Part shown: piece after piece, positions 25,130 through 33,902 of the stretch
Layout of the letters: each line of letters begins with the position of its first letter
Numbering within the stretch: position 1 is the stretch's first letter
Assembly: GCA_038239485.1 (NCBI GenBank)
Contig: JBBSET010000011.1
Coordinates: forward strand, 1-64,000
Source of the DNA: DASQEH01 sp038239485
GTDB lineage: Bacteria > Actinomycetota > Actinomycetes > Propionibacteriales > Nocardioidaceae
DNA: 64,000 nucleotides
Direction: 5' to 3'
Position numbers and translations under genes: made by a program
The notes under the pieces: model-generated
What the model saw: the letters and a program-made list of their open reading frames with translations, nothing else
Databases searched by the model: none
What the model was told of the DNA's origin: nothing

Positions 25130-25417
25130 CCTCCTATGGTCGCAGCCCGGGCCGTGATGGGCACCCAGCTGGGCGGGGTGTCGACGTGTCCGCTATCTGA
25201 GGGCTCGTGCCCTGGCTGCCCGGCCAGCGAAGGTGGTGTGGGTCCACGGCAGGGATCACGGATCAGATCTGGAGCATCCGCTGGTACTGCTACTGCTCGG
25301 CGGACCGTCCTAACGCGCAGAAAAGTTATTGGCTGACTGCCAGTTTCAAAAACCCAGTGCAGGGGAGCATCTACGGCATATGGTGGGACTACTAGCACGT
25401 CGGAGTGTTATGATATT
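25130..25417. other. Gene-free scar between xerC and truncated comM
   Basis: Actinobacterial clusters usually have the 3' half of comM and a complete dprA here. This stretch has neither. Bases 25320-25417 are visibly AT-richer than the surroundings (for example GTTATGATATTCTA at 25408-25421) and read from the comM side begin with an immediate TAG. A small tryptophan-rich plus-strand frame (25207-25395) is present but unrecognised. I see no transposase, terminal inverted repeats or attachment site. Confidence 0.6.
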
Positions 25418-26368
25418 CTACGCCTCGTCGAGGAAGAGCACACCCAGGTGCGCGAGGCTGATCGCTCCCGGCTTGATGAACCGTGATCCGCCACCGATCA
25501 CCGACGCCACGGTGTCGTTGTGGTTGGGGGCCAGGAACTGTGGCCTGGTCACGCGAGGTGCGTCCCGTGACAGGAGGCCCGCCACCGAGTGGATCTTGCT
25601 GACCTCGATGGACTGGACCAGGCCGAGGTCCGGAAGCAGCGGCGTGAACCGTTCGGCGAGCATGGTCTTGCCGGCCCCCGGAGGTCCCTCGAGGAACAGA
25701 TGGTGGCCGCCGGCAGCGGCCACCTCGACGCACCAACGAGCCAACGTCTGACCGCGGACATCGGCCAGGTCGGCCGCATCGGTGCGGCCCGGACCTCGCC
25801 GCACCGGGCCCTCGTCCTCGTGGAGCGGCGGCTGGTCCGGTTCGACCGGCGGCTCCTTGCCGGCAAGGATGGCCATGCACTCGCGCAGGGACCGAACGCC
25901 GACCACCTCCAACCCGGGTACCAGCCGTGCCTCAGCCACATTCGATGACGGCACGATCACCCTGTTCAGGCCGGTTTCGAAGGCGCTGAGAGCAGCCGGG
26001 AGAACGCCAGGGACCGACCGCAACCTGCCGTCGAGACTGAGCTCGCCGAAGACCGCCGTCGACCGCAGCCCAGCTCCGGGGATCGACCCCTTCGCGACCA
26101 GCAGGGCCAACGCGATCGCGAGGTCGTAATGCGATCCGATTTTGCGGACATCGGCCGGATACATCGCGACGGTGACCCGCCGGTCAGGCCACTTCTCGTC
26201 GCTGTTGACCATCGCCGCTCGGCAGCGGTCACGTGCCTCGCTCACGCAGATATCGGGCAGGCCCGACAGCGACCACCCCGGGACGCCGTCGTGGATGTCA
26301 GCCTCAACAGCGACGACGCGGCCGTCGATCCCGTCCAGCGCGACCGAGTAGGTCATCCCGGTCGGCAT
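25418..26368 (-). pseudogene. comM: Truncated ComM/YifB (Mg-chelatase-like AAA+ ATPase)
   Basis: 316 residues remain of a family that normally has about 500. The N-terminal Lon-like ChlI domain (KIGSHYDLAIALALLVAKG, GELSLDGRLR) and Walker A GPPGAGKT (about 228-235) are intact, as are GGGSRFIKPGAISLAHLG and Walker B GVLFLDEA, after which the frame meets TAG at once. Sensor, arginine-finger and C-terminal regions are missing, so a working hexameric helicase is unlikely. ComM helps integrate DNA during natural transformation. ATG 26368 overlaps the yraN stop by one base (TGATG). The truncation point lies in a highly conserved motif, arguing for a genuine deletion, but an assembly join cannot be excluded. 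Confidence 0.85.
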
Positions 26369-26739
26369 CAGACCACACCCACGATGTGCTCGACGGCCGC
26401 CGGGCCGACCCGGCCGCGGACCACCGCAACCACGTCGACACGCAGTGTCGACCATGGGAGATCGTCATGCTCACCGAGCCAGAGGCGTCCCAGCCGATAC
26501 AAGCGGTTGGCCTTCTCCGTGCTGATCGCCTCGACCGGAGTACCGAACCGGGAGCTGCTGCGCGTCTTCACCTCGCAAACGACGACGATGTCGCCATCCA
26601 TAGCGACGATGTCGATCTCCCCGGCCCGACATCGCCAGTTCCGGTCGATCACAATGAGACCACACGTGACCAGGTACCGACAGGCCACTCGCTCGCCGAA
26701 CTCGCCCAGCGCCTTGCGCCGGGCCTGACTGACTGCCAT
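26368..26739 (-). CDS. YraN/UPF0102 family protein (endonuclease-like fold)
   Basis: A 123-residue member of UPF0102, whose members show a PD-(D/E)XK-like fold: LGEFGERVACRYLVTCG at the start, RAGEIDIVAMDGDIVVVCEV with the predicted acidic residues, and KTRSSSRFGTPVEAI. Its function is not established. ATG 26739 is chosen because it is preceded by GGAGG-like sequence and begins at the family start; upstream frame is non-coding. It sits between rnhB/DUF2469 and comM, the usual actinobacterial neighbourhood. Confidence 0.9.
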   Translation of the reverse strand: MAVSQARRKALGEFGERVACRYLVTCGLIVIDRNWRCRAGEIDIVAMDGDIVVVCEVKTRSSSRFGTPVEAISTEKANRLYRLGRLWLGEHDDLPWSTLRVDVVAVVRGRVGPAAVEHIVGVV

Positions 26740-27002
26740 CCGTCCACCTCCACGCCCCAGCCTGAGCGATCTCGTGGCGCGGAGCTCGAAATCTTTGCGC
26801 GCCTGTGGACATGTGCAGGGCGCTTGGCGAGGTGTGGACAAGCCAACACGGTACGGCTGGGACCGCCATCGACGACGGCATCACAGCGCGGCGCCTCGCC
26901 AGCACCCAAAGCCATCTGCGCCCTGTGGGGGAACCTTCGGCCGCTGAAGCGCGGGCAACCTGCGAGCTCTGAGGTTCAGCCGCCGTCAGCCGCGTCGGCG
27001 GA
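26740..27002. promoter_or_regulatory. Intergenic region with two DnaA-box-like 9-mers
   Basis: A 263-bp gap between yraN and the DUF2469 gene. On the plus strand it contains TGTGGACAA (26833-26841), the complement of the high-GC DnaA box TTGTCCACA, and TGTGGACAT (26804-26812), one mismatch away, in the same orientation 29 bp apart. No gene or terminator is seen. Confidence 0.45.
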
Positions 27003-27317
27003 TCAGGGCTTGGGGGTCTCGAGCTCGAGGTCGGCCTTCGACAGCTCCTCGATGTTCACGTCCTTGAAGGTGACGACCTTCACGTTCTTCGCGAAGCGCG
27101 CCGGTCGGTACATGTCCCACACCCAGGCGTCCGACATGGTCACCTCGAAGTAGGCGTCGCCGGCCTCGGTGCGAACTTTGAGGTCGACCGCATTGCAGAG
27201 GTAGAAACGTCGGTCGGTCTCCACGACGTACTTGAAGATGTTCACCACGTCGCGGTACTCCCGGTAGAGATGGAGCTCCATCTCCGTCTCGTACTTCTCG
27301 AGATCCTCTGCGCTCAT
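27003..27317 (-). CDS. DUF2469 family protein (actinobacterial, unknown function)
   Basis: A 104-residue conserved actinobacterial protein: MSAEDLEKYETEMELHLYRE at the start, VNIFKYVVETDRRFYLCNAV and a WVWDMYRPARF segment are family-typical. It is acidic, with no signal or membrane segment. Its ATG overlaps the rnhB stop (ATGA), which fixes the start and suggests coupled expression; the same pairing is usual in actinobacteria. No function is established. Confidence 0.92.
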   Translation of the reverse strand: MSAEDLEKYETEMELHLYREYRDVVNIFKYVVETDRRFYLCNAVDLKVRTEAGDAYFEVTMSDAWVWDMYRPARFAKNVKVVTFKDVNIEELSKADLELETPKP

Positions 27318-28069
27318 GACAACATCCCTAACTGCGTCGATGACAGGTCCTGGTATTCGTCGTCGTACTCGTTCGGCTCGACCTCGGGCAGCTCGACGTC
27401 GGCGAAGCGCGGCTCCTCGACGCCGAACGCCCGCCGGACGTTGACGAAGCGCCGACGGTGCTCGGGGCAGGGGCCATGCTCGTCCAGCGCCTGCTGGTGC
27501 TCCTTGGTGCAGTAGCCCTTGTGGATCGCGAAGTCGTAGTCGGGGAACCTCTCGTGCATCTCGACCATGATGCGGTCGCGAGTCACCTTCGCGATGATGG
27601 AGGCCGCGGAGATACAGGCAGCGACCCGGTCCCCCTTCCACACCGCGAGGCCCGGTACCTCCAGTCCGTCTACGGGAAAGCCGTCGGTCAGCACGTATCG
27701 CGGCCGACTGTCGAGCCGGGCCAGCGCCCGCCGCAGCGCCTCGACGTTCGCGACGTGCATGCCAAGCCGGTCGCACTCCGTCGACTCGACGACCACGACC
27801 GACCAGGCCAGTGCTCGCCGCGTGACGTGGCCGTAGCAGCGCTCGCGCGCTGCGGGAGTGAGGAGCTTGGAGTCGGCCAGGCCGGGAATCACGCCGCCCG
27901 CACCGTCGGCGAGGATGACGGCTCCCGCCACGAGAGGGCCGGCGCATGCGCCCCTGCCAGCCTCGTCGACCCCGGCGATGGGCGTCATACCGGCTCGGCG
28001 CAGCGCTCGTTCGTAGCCGTACAGACCGGCGTCTCGCCGGACGGTGCTACCACGCGGCAACGGGCTCAT
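27314..28069 (-). CDS. rnhB: Ribonuclease HII
   Basis: A 251-residue RNase HII, which removes misincorporated ribonucleotides and RNA primers from DNA. The metal-binding residues appear in PIAGVDEAGRGACAGPLVAGAV (Asp, Glu, near residue 33) and later in KVTRDRIMVEM and DYDFAIHKGYCTKEHQQALD, where the third acidic ligand lies. It is downstream of the two lepB genes and overlaps DUF2469 by ATGA. An extension of about 25 residues at the C-terminus (EYDDEYQDLSSTQ) is acidic and probably disordered. Confidence 0.95.
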   Translation of the reverse strand: MSPLPRGSTVRRDAGLYGYERALRRAGMTPIAGVDEAGRGACAGPLVAGAVILADGAGGVIPGLADSKLLTPAARERCYGHVTRRALAWSVVVVESTECDRLGMHVANVEALRRALARLDSRPRYVLTDGFPVDGLEVPGLAVWKGDRVAACISAASIIAKVTRDRIMVEMHERFPDYDFAIHKGYCTKEHQQALDEHGPCPEHRRRFVNVRRAFGVEEPRFADVELPEVEPNEYDDEYQDLSSTQLGMLS

Positions 28070-28083
28070 GAGTCGCCTCTCGG

Positions 28084-28932
28084 TCAGCCATGCCCACCGT
28101 TGGACAGTTTCACAATGCCTTTCGGCGGTGGTGTTCTACCGTCCGGCACGTCGGCGTAGGCGCTCGGGATGTGCAGGATATGCCAGCGGTCAGCGGGCCA
28201 GATGACAGCCATCGCCCGTCCAGTCACCAGGTCCTCCGGGACGAACTCGGCTTGTCCCTGCTGGCGCGAGGAGTCGCCCGACTGGTAGCGGTGGTCGCCG
28301 AGAACGAAGATGTGATCGGCCGGCACGACGACGTTGAAGTCGACGTTGTCGGCGCGCTTGTGCTTCTGGAAGAGGAAGCTGGACTCGTCCACCCTGGTCC
28401 CGTTGATCGACAGCTCGCCCCTGACACAGCAGACAACGTGGTCACCGGGAAGTCCGATGACCCGCTTGACCAGGTGCTCGTGGAGGGAGGAGGGCAGCAC
28501 ACCGACCCACTCCAACGCCTTCTGGAGCTGCCCGGGCGGTGGGGACTGCTCGTCCGGCGGAATCCACCCGCCCGGGTCCTCGAAGACGACGACCTCGCCG
28601 CGATGGATGCCACCGATCCGGCTGACGAGGATCCGGTCGTGCAGATGAATCGTGGGGAGCATCGAGCCGGTGGGCACATAGAACGCCTGGACGACGAAGG
28701 CTCTGAGCAACGCCGACGCCACCAGCGCGACGACAATGATCAGGACCAGTTCGCGGATGAGACGGCCGGCGGTACCCAGGAGCGTCGGGCGGGGGGCCGG
28801 AGTCAGACCGCTCTGCCGGGCGCTCGGTGGCAGTTCGTTCGACGCCGGGTCTGGCGTGGGCGCGAGGCCGGGGTCGGCCGACGCTGGCGCGCTCGAGGAT
28901 GCTTCGGACGACCGGGTGGGCTCGTCTGTCAT
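28084..28932 (-). CDS. lepB: Signal peptidase I (first of two tandem paralogues)
   Basis: A 282-residue type I signal peptidase. After an acidic/proline-rich cytoplasmic N-terminus comes one membrane segment (about residues 57-78), then the catalytic Ser in VPTGSMLPTI and the catalytic Lys in HLVKRVIGLPGD, and GDHRYQSGDS (box E). It cleaves Sec and Tat signal peptides outside the membrane. The ATG overlaps the second paralogue's stop (ATGA), so the two are cotranslated. Sequence identity between the two is low outside the catalytic boxes, so they may divide the secretome. Confidence 0.94.
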   Translation of the reverse strand: MTDEPTRSSEASSSAPASADPGLAPTPDPASNELPPSARQSGLTPAPRPTLLGTAGRLIRELVLIIVVALVASALLRAFVVQAFYVPTGSMLPTIHLHDRILVSRIGGIHRGEVVVFEDPGGWIPPDEQSPPPGQLQKALEWVGVLPSSLHEHLVKRVIGLPGDHVVCCVRGELSINGTRVDESSFLFQKHKRADNVDFNVVVPADHIFVLGDHRYQSGDSSRQQGQAEFVPEDLVTGRAMAVIWPADRWHILHIPSAYADVPDGRTPPPKGIVKLSNGGHG

Positions 28933-29828
28933 GAAGGCACGGACTTCTTCCGCCGTCGACGGATCAGCACCGGCACCACGATGAATGCGAGACCGACGGG
29001 CGTGGTGTCGGAGATGATCGCTGCCGCCTGGTCGAGTTGCGGGTTGTCGAATGTGCCGGGGCGCTGCAGGAAGGTGAAATGGTCAAGTGGCCAGACCACC
29101 ACGAACACCTTCCCCACGACATCGCTGTCAGGGATGAAGCCCCCGCCCGGGTCCCCGATGTGGGCTCGCGAATCCGCGGAGTCGTCCCGGTTGTCCCCGA
29201 GCACCCAGAGATGGTCGGCGGGGACGACGACCCGCCAGCTGCCGTTGCACGCCTGCTGCGCCAAGGTGACGTATGAGCTCTCGTGCAGTGCCACGCCGTT
29301 GACGCGGACCAGGCCACCCCGACAGGCCACAGTGTCACCGCCGACCCCGATCACGCGCTTGACCAGGTGCCCACCGGTCGGGTAGAGCCCTATGACAGAG
29401 AGCGTCTTGGTCACGACATTCCCAGGCGCGGTGCCGCCTTCCTCACCGAGCCAGTTGTCTGGGTCGTCGAAGACGACGATGTCGCCGCGCTGGATGTCAC
29501 CGAACCAGTAGGACATCTTCTCGACCAGGATGCGGTCGTTGACCCGAAGCGTGTCACGCATCGAGCCGGACGGGATGTAAAAGGCCTGCACGAAGAATGT
29601 CTTGATCAGAAGCGCCAGCACGACGGCGGTCACCACCAGCATGACCGTCTCGAGCCAGAGCGGTTTCGGCTTGCGCGGCCTGCTCTGCGGCGGTGCGGCC
29701 GCGGCCCCCGCGGGGGGAACGCCTACCCCGCCGGCTGCGGAGTCGGGGGTGTCGCGGGCGGAGTCGACGACGATGGCTTTGTCGGAGTCACGGTCGCCAG
29801 GGGTCGTGCCGTCCGAACCAAAGGTCAC
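28929..29828 (-). CDS. lepB: Signal peptidase I (second tandem paralogue)
   Basis: A 299-residue type I signal peptidase, upstream member of the pair. A proline-rich N-terminus is followed by one membrane segment (about residues 62-82), then Ser in IPSGSMRDTLRV, Lys in HLVKRVIGVGGDTVAC and LGDNRDDSADSR. All catalytic features are present, so this is not a decayed copy. A further hydrophobic segment (GLAFIVVPVLI) precedes the C-terminal basic RRRRKKS, giving a second membrane anchor that the sister protein lacks. GTG 29828 is the best available start, with only weak Shine-Dalgarno. Confidence 0.92.
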   Translation of the reverse strand: MTFGSDGTTPGDRDSDKAIVVDSARDTPDSAAGGVGVPPAGAAAAPPQSRPRKPKPLWLETVMLVVTAVVLALLIKTFFVQAFYIPSGSMRDTLRVNDRILVEKMSYWFGDIQRGDIVVFDDPDNWLGEEGGTAPGNVVTKTLSVIGLYPTGGHLVKRVIGVGGDTVACRGGLVRVNGVALHESSYVTLAQQACNGSWRVVVPADHLWVLGDNRDDSADSRAHIGDPGGGFIPDSDVVGKVFVVVWPLDHFTFLQRPGTFDNPQLDQAAAIISDTTPVGLAFIVVPVLIRRRRKKSVPS

Positions 29829-29849
29829 TCAGCGAGCCTAACCCGTACG

Positions 29850-30212
29850 TCAGCGAGAAACCGGAGCCTGGCGCTTCTCCTTGATCTTGGCCGCCTTGCC
29901 CCTGAGGTTGCGCAGGTAGTACAGCTTCGCGCGGCGGACATCACCGCGGGTCACGACTTCGATCGAGTCGATGATCGGTGTGTGCAACGGAAAGGTCCGC
30001 TCCACCCCGACACCGAAGCTCACTTTGCGGACGGTGAAGGTGCGGCCGATGCCAGAGCCTTGGATGCGGATGCACACGCCCTGGAAAAGCTGGACCCGTG
30101 ACCGGGTGCCTTCGACGACCTTCACATTGACCTTGAGGGTGTCGCCGGGACGAAACTCGGGGACGTCGTCTCGGCTGATCTGAGCAGCGAGCGCGTCGAT
30201 GATGTTGGTCAT
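29850..30212 (-). CDS. rplS: 50S ribosomal protein L19
   Basis: A 120-residue L19, which bridges the subunits at the 30S-50S interface. Family signatures: FRPGDTLKVNVKVVEGTRSR, VQLFQGVCIRIQGSGIGRTF, then RKVSFGVGVERTFPLHTPII and RRAKLYYLRNLRGKAAKIKE. ATG 30212 is chosen over upstream in-frame codons since it matches the family start (MTNIIDALAA). It lies 174 bp downstream of trmD, between trmD and the lepB genes as in many actinobacteria. Confidence 0.96.
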   Translation of the reverse strand: MTNIIDALAAQISRDDVPEFRPGDTLKVNVKVVEGTRSRVQLFQGVCIRIQGSGIGRTFTVRKVSFGVGVERTFPLHTPIIDSIEVVTRGDVRRAKLYYLRNLRGKAAKIKEKRQAPVSR

Positions 30213-30386
30213 GGTGGGGCTACTTTCATCGTCGGTGCCACAGATCACCCACGTGTCGGGTCATGCAAGACGTCGGGACGGGCTGCGGAAACTCGCGCGG
30301 CTCCCCTGTGGCAGAACCGGCATGGTGGCCGAGGCCTCGAGCTTCCTACGCCAACGGGCAATTTTGCCACAGATGGCGGCGTTCCC

Positions 30387-31142
30387 CTAAATCTCCGTCG
30401 GCCCGGCGTCGGCGGTCTCGTCAGGGACCGAGTCGCCGCCGACGAGATCCGGCCGCCGCGCAGCGGTACGACGCAAGGACTGGTCTCGTCGCCACTGGGC
30501 GATACGGGCGTGGTGTCCGGACAGCAGGACGTCGGGCACCTCGTGGCCACGCCAGCTCGGCGGCTTGGTGTAGACGGGATACTCCAGCAGGCTCCCAGAT
30601 CCGGAGTCGCGGTGTGACTCCTCGTCCAGGGACGCGGGGTTACCCATGAAGCCGGGTAGCAGGCGAGCAACCGCCTCGATGATCACCATGGCAGCCACCT
30701 CGCCGCCATTGACCACATAGTCGCCGATGCTGATCTCGTCGACGGCCATCCGCTCGGCGTAGTGGTCGACCACACGCTGGTCTATCCCCTCGTAGCGGCC
30801 GCAGATGAAGACCAGCCATGGGGCGCCCGCCAGCCGCTCAGCCATCGACTGCGAGAAGAGCGCGCCCGCCGGCCCCGGAACGACCAGGTGGGCCGGCTCC
30901 GGTGACCGGGCCAGCACGTCGTCGATCGCCTCCCCCCACGGCTCGGGCCTCATCACCATGCCGGCTCCGCCACCGTAGGGCGTGTCATCCACGGTGCGGT
31001 GGCGATCGCGTGCCCACTCTCTGAGGTCGTGGGTCTCCAGCGTGATCAGGCCGTCCGTGCGGGCGCGCCCGAGGAGGGAGAGCTCGAGTGGTCTCAGGTA
31101 GTCGGGGAAGATCGACACGACGTCGATGCGCACGGGATTCAC
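30387..31142 (-). CDS. trmD: tRNA (guanine37-N1)-methyltransferase TrmD
   Basis: A 251-residue SPOUT methyltransferase that makes m1G37 in tRNAs reading CNN codons and so prevents frameshifts. Signatures: IDVVSIFPDYLRPLELSLLG, DDTPYGGGAGMVMRPE, LVFICGRYEGIDQRVVDHY, ISIGDYVVNGGEVAAMVIIE and PVYTKPPSWRGHEVPDVL. GTG 31142 is chosen because it overlaps the rimM stop (GTGA); a second in-frame GTG nine bases downstream is an alternative. The long upstream open frame is a shadow of rimM. Confidence 0.95.
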   Translation of the reverse strand: MNPVRIDVVSIFPDYLRPLELSLLGRARTDGLITLETHDLREWARDRHRTVDDTPYGGGAGMVMRPEPWGEAIDDVLARSPEPAHLVVPGPAGALFSQSMAERLAGAPWLVFICGRYEGIDQRVVDHYAERMAVDEISIGDYVVNGGEVAAMVIIEAVARLLPGFMGNPASLDEESHRDSGSGSLLEYPVYTKPPSWRGHEVPDVLLSGHHARIAQWRRDQSLRRTAARRPDLVGGDSVPDETADAGPTEI

Positions 31143-31687
31143 CCTCCGCCCGGGCTGTCGCCGGGGTGCTCGTCGAGCAGTCCTGGCCGGTCGGCGATGA
31201 CGAGCCGGCGCGCCGCCATCTCGACGACCGGCACCAGCTCGGCCACGAACGGGACCAAGATGTCGCGGTCCTGGTGCCGCACGAGGAGCAGGTCCTGGGC
31301 GGGCAGATGCAGCACCTCGGTCACCTCGCCGATCGGCTCCCCACGCTGGGTCTCGGCGAGCAGACCGAGCAGCTGGTGGTCGTAGAACTCCTCCGGGTCT
31401 TCTGGGCTCTCGTCGATCGGTACCTCGATCCTCAGCTCGACTCCACGCATCGCCTCTGCCGCCGACCTGTCGTCGAGCTCGGTGAACGTCACCAGCAGAT
31501 GTCGTCCGTGCCACCGGCTCACCGCGACAGTGAGTGGCCCGCGCGATGTGTCGAAGGCCGTGTCGGCGGCGAACCGGCGTTCTGGCTCGTCGGTACGGAC
31601 GTCGACGAAGACGTCGCCCCGCACCCCGTGTGCGCGGCCGACGCGTCCGACCAGGACCTCGACCGTCTGCGTCGCCGGTTCGGTCAC
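31139..31687 (-). CDS. rimM: 16S rRNA processing protein RimM
   Basis: A 182-residue RimM, a 30S assembly factor that binds S19 and helps mature the head domain. LVGRVGRAHGVRGDVFVDVR at the start and FYDHQLLGL with the PRC-barrel part (VLHLPAQDLLLVRHQDR, VPFVAELVPVVE) are family-typical. GTG 31687 is chosen; the start is only 10 bp after the stop of the inserted acyltransferase gene, so its ribosome binding site lies in that gene's end. It overlaps trmD by GTGA. Confidence 0.93.
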   Translation of the reverse strand: MTEPATQTVEVLVGRVGRAHGVRGDVFVDVRTDEPERRFAADTAFDTSRGPLTVAVSRWHGRHLLVTFTELDDRSAAEAMRGVELRIEVPIDESPEDPEEFYDHQLLGLLAETQRGEPIGEVTEVLHLPAQDLLLVRHQDRDILVPFVAELVPVVEMAARRLVIADRPGLLDEHPGDSPGGG

Positions 31688-31697
31688 CGCCTGCTCG

Positions 31698-33875
31698 CTA
31701 ACCGCGTGATGACAGCTGAAGCGCGGCTGCCAGGGGACCGGCCAGCTCGGCGGCATACGTGGTGGACATGTGCTCCCTGTCTCGGTACGCGATCGTCGAC
31801 CCGATCACAGCCGGGCAGAGGCGATAGGCGCAGAACCACCTACTGGGGTCGATGAAGCTTACGCCTGACCTATGGGCAGCGGTTCGGTTGGCACGGCGGA
31901 ACCGGTAGGAAACCTGGGTTCGAGACGACGCGCACGATGCGAGCGTCGCACCTCGGCGGGACAGGCAGATGCCCGGCTCCTGACGCAGTCCGGGCGCGTC
32001 GCCCATCACGACGATGCGCCCGGCGCTCGCACCGAGCTGGCTGATCGTGTCTCTCAGTCCAACCGTGAAGGCCTGCGTGACCGTCCGGGGGTTGTGGGTC
32101 GTCGCCCCGTTCGCCTGAACGATCGCGGGCGGAAGCGCCTGCGCGAGGAGGGTCACGTCTGGATGCAGGGTGCGGATGGTCCTGATCGCCCAGGCTCGCC
32201 ACGCCAGGCACGCGTCGGCGTCGACCTTGTTGTAGCTGGGCACGAGCTGCGCGTCCCCGCACGCGGGCTTCACCAGGTAGTAGGCGGCATAGCCTTCCTT
32301 CTGCGCGATGATGTCGAGGGCCGGTATCCAGGCACGAGCATGGGAGTCACCGAAGGCGACCAGCACCTTCTTGCTGCTCACGTCACCCAGTCGGCACAGC
32401 TGCCGGGTGTTGTTGACGTAGTCGCAGGCTCCCACGGCCGGCTTGTCGCCCGCGAGGCCGAGAACCGACGGCGTGGTCTGCCCGGGGATGGACATCCCGT
32501 GTCGCGCCGCGATGACAGACGCCTCGACGATCGCCACCGCGCGATGACGGCTCAGGTGGTAGCCGGACTCGTGCCGGACGCCGAAGTTGCCGAGCGTGAT
32601 GGCTGGATCCGACGACGCCTGCGCAACCTCGTAGTGGATCACGCCAGTGGCTGTCAGGCAGGCGGCCAGCGTGCACGCGACCGCCGCCGGGTAAAGCAGC
32701 AGACCGCGGTAGACCTTCACCGAAAGGCCCTTGGAACGACGGATCGGGTTCTCGACGCCGTAGTAGGTCACGATCGACAACGCCAGAGCGGCAAGCAGCA
32801 GGTCGAAGTTCTGGGTCGGCGACAGCGCGTGGCCGACGTACGCCGCAGCAATCACCAGGAACGGCCAGTGCCATAGGTAGAAGGAGTACGACCACTCCCC
32901 GATGCGCTGCGCCGCCCAGTTGCCGAGCAGCAGCACCGACCCGCCCCTGACAGGTCCGCAACCGCCGGCGATGATCAGAGCGGCCCCCAACACCGGGGCA
33001 AGTGCCGCGTCGCCCGGATACGGGGTCGATGAGCTGTAGCTGACGATGGAGGCTCCCACCACGAAGAGCCCGGTCCACGCCATCGCAGCCTTGACCCAGG
33101 AGGGCCAGGCCGAGATCGTCGGAACGAGGAGGGCCACCGCAGCGCCGACGGCGAGTTCCCAGGCACGCGCGAAGGTGGAGAAGTACGCTGCCGTCGGGTT
33201 GCGGTCGGTCAACACAACGGACCAGGCCAGCGAAGCCCCTCCCAGCAGGCCGAGCACCGCAAGCACTCTGCCGCGCGGCATACCCGCCGCTCGGTGCGTC
33301 GTTGCCCGCCCTGCTCGTCGCCGCTGGACGAACAACGCGCCGACGAGCAGGGCCAGGAGCAGCGGCCAGACGACGTAGAACTGCTCCTCCACGGCCAGCG
33401 ACCAGAAGTGTTGAAGAGCTGAGACGGGGTCGTTGGCAGCGAAGTAGTTGGTCTGCAGACTGGAGAATCGGATGTTGGCCGCGAAGAAGGTGGCCCACAG
33501 CGAGTCCTGGATCACCGCTGTGGACTGGACATAGCTCAGCAGCAGGACCGATGCGATCACGGTCGCGGCGATCACCAGAGTCGCGGCGGGCAGGATGCGC
33601 TTCGCGCGCCGGTTGTAGAACCGCAGCAAGGCGATGGAACCGGTCCGTTGGGCCTCGGCGACGAGCAGCTGGGTGATCAGGAAACCCGAGACCACGAAGA
33701 AGACGTCGACCCCGACGAACCCGCCCGAGAAGTAGTGGATCTTCGCATGATCGAGTGCGACGGACACGACGGCAAGCGCGCGCAGTCCGTTGATGTCCTT
33801 GCGGAAACCGCCAGAGGCGGCCGAGAGCTGCTCCCGCGTCGATGCCCCAGGTGACACGTCTGAGTTCGTGCTCAT
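31698..33875 (-). CDS. OafA-type acyltransferase-3 with C-terminal SGNH domain
   Basis: A 725-residue membrane O-acyltransferase. The first 370 residues form the acyltransferase-3 domain: FRKDINGLRALAVVSVALDH, FSGGFVGVDVFFVVSGFLIT, and about ten membrane segments. An extracytoplasmic SGNH hydrolase-like domain follows, with VAFGDSHARAW near residue 509 and the Asp-His pair in YRDREHMS near the end. Such fusions O-acetylate surface polysaccharides or lipids. ATG 33875 has AGGGGGA at good spacing. It lies between KH and rimM, an unusual place, and its stop is 10 bp from rimM, so it probably shares their transcript. Confidence 0.9.
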   Translation of the reverse strand: MSTNSDVSPGASTREQLSAASGGFRKDINGLRALAVVSVALDHAKIHYFSGGFVGVDVFFVVSGFLITQLLVAEAQRTGSIALLRFYNRRAKRILPAATLVIAATVIASVLLLSYVQSTAVIQDSLWATFFAANIRFSSLQTNYFAANDPVSALQHFWSLAVEEQFYVVWPLLLALLVGALFVQRRRAGRATTHRAAGMPRGRVLAVLGLLGGASLAWSVVLTDRNPTAAYFSTFARAWELAVGAAVALLVPTISAWPSWVKAAMAWTGLFVVGASIVSYSSSTPYPGDAALAPVLGAALIIAGGCGPVRGGSVLLLGNWAAQRIGEWSYSFYLWHWPFLVIAAAYVGHALSPTQNFDLLLAALALSIVTYYGVENPIRRSKGLSVKVYRGLLLYPAAVACTLAACLTATGVIHYEVAQASSDPAITLGNFGVRHESGYHLSRHRAVAIVEASVIAARHGMSIPGQTTPSVLGLAGDKPAVGACDYVNNTRQLCRLGDVSSKKVLVAFGDSHARAWIPALDIIAQKEGYAAYYLVKPACGDAQLVPSYNKVDADACLAWRAWAIRTIRTLHPDVTLLAQALPPAIVQANGATTHNPRTVTQAFTVGLRDTISQLGASAGRIVVMGDAPGLRQEPGICLSRRGATLASCASSRTQVSYRFRRANRTAAHRSGVSFIDPSRWFCAYRLCPAVIGSTIAYRDREHMSTTYAAELAGPLAAALQLSSRG

Positions 33876-33902
33876 CCCGTCCCCCTGGGCCGCCGATAGC
33901 AG

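Noticed and set aside
30357..30368. GGCAATTTTGCC inverted repeat upstream of rplS
   Set aside because: Arms of five bases around a two-base centre in the trmD-rplS gap; too short to call an operator without other copies.
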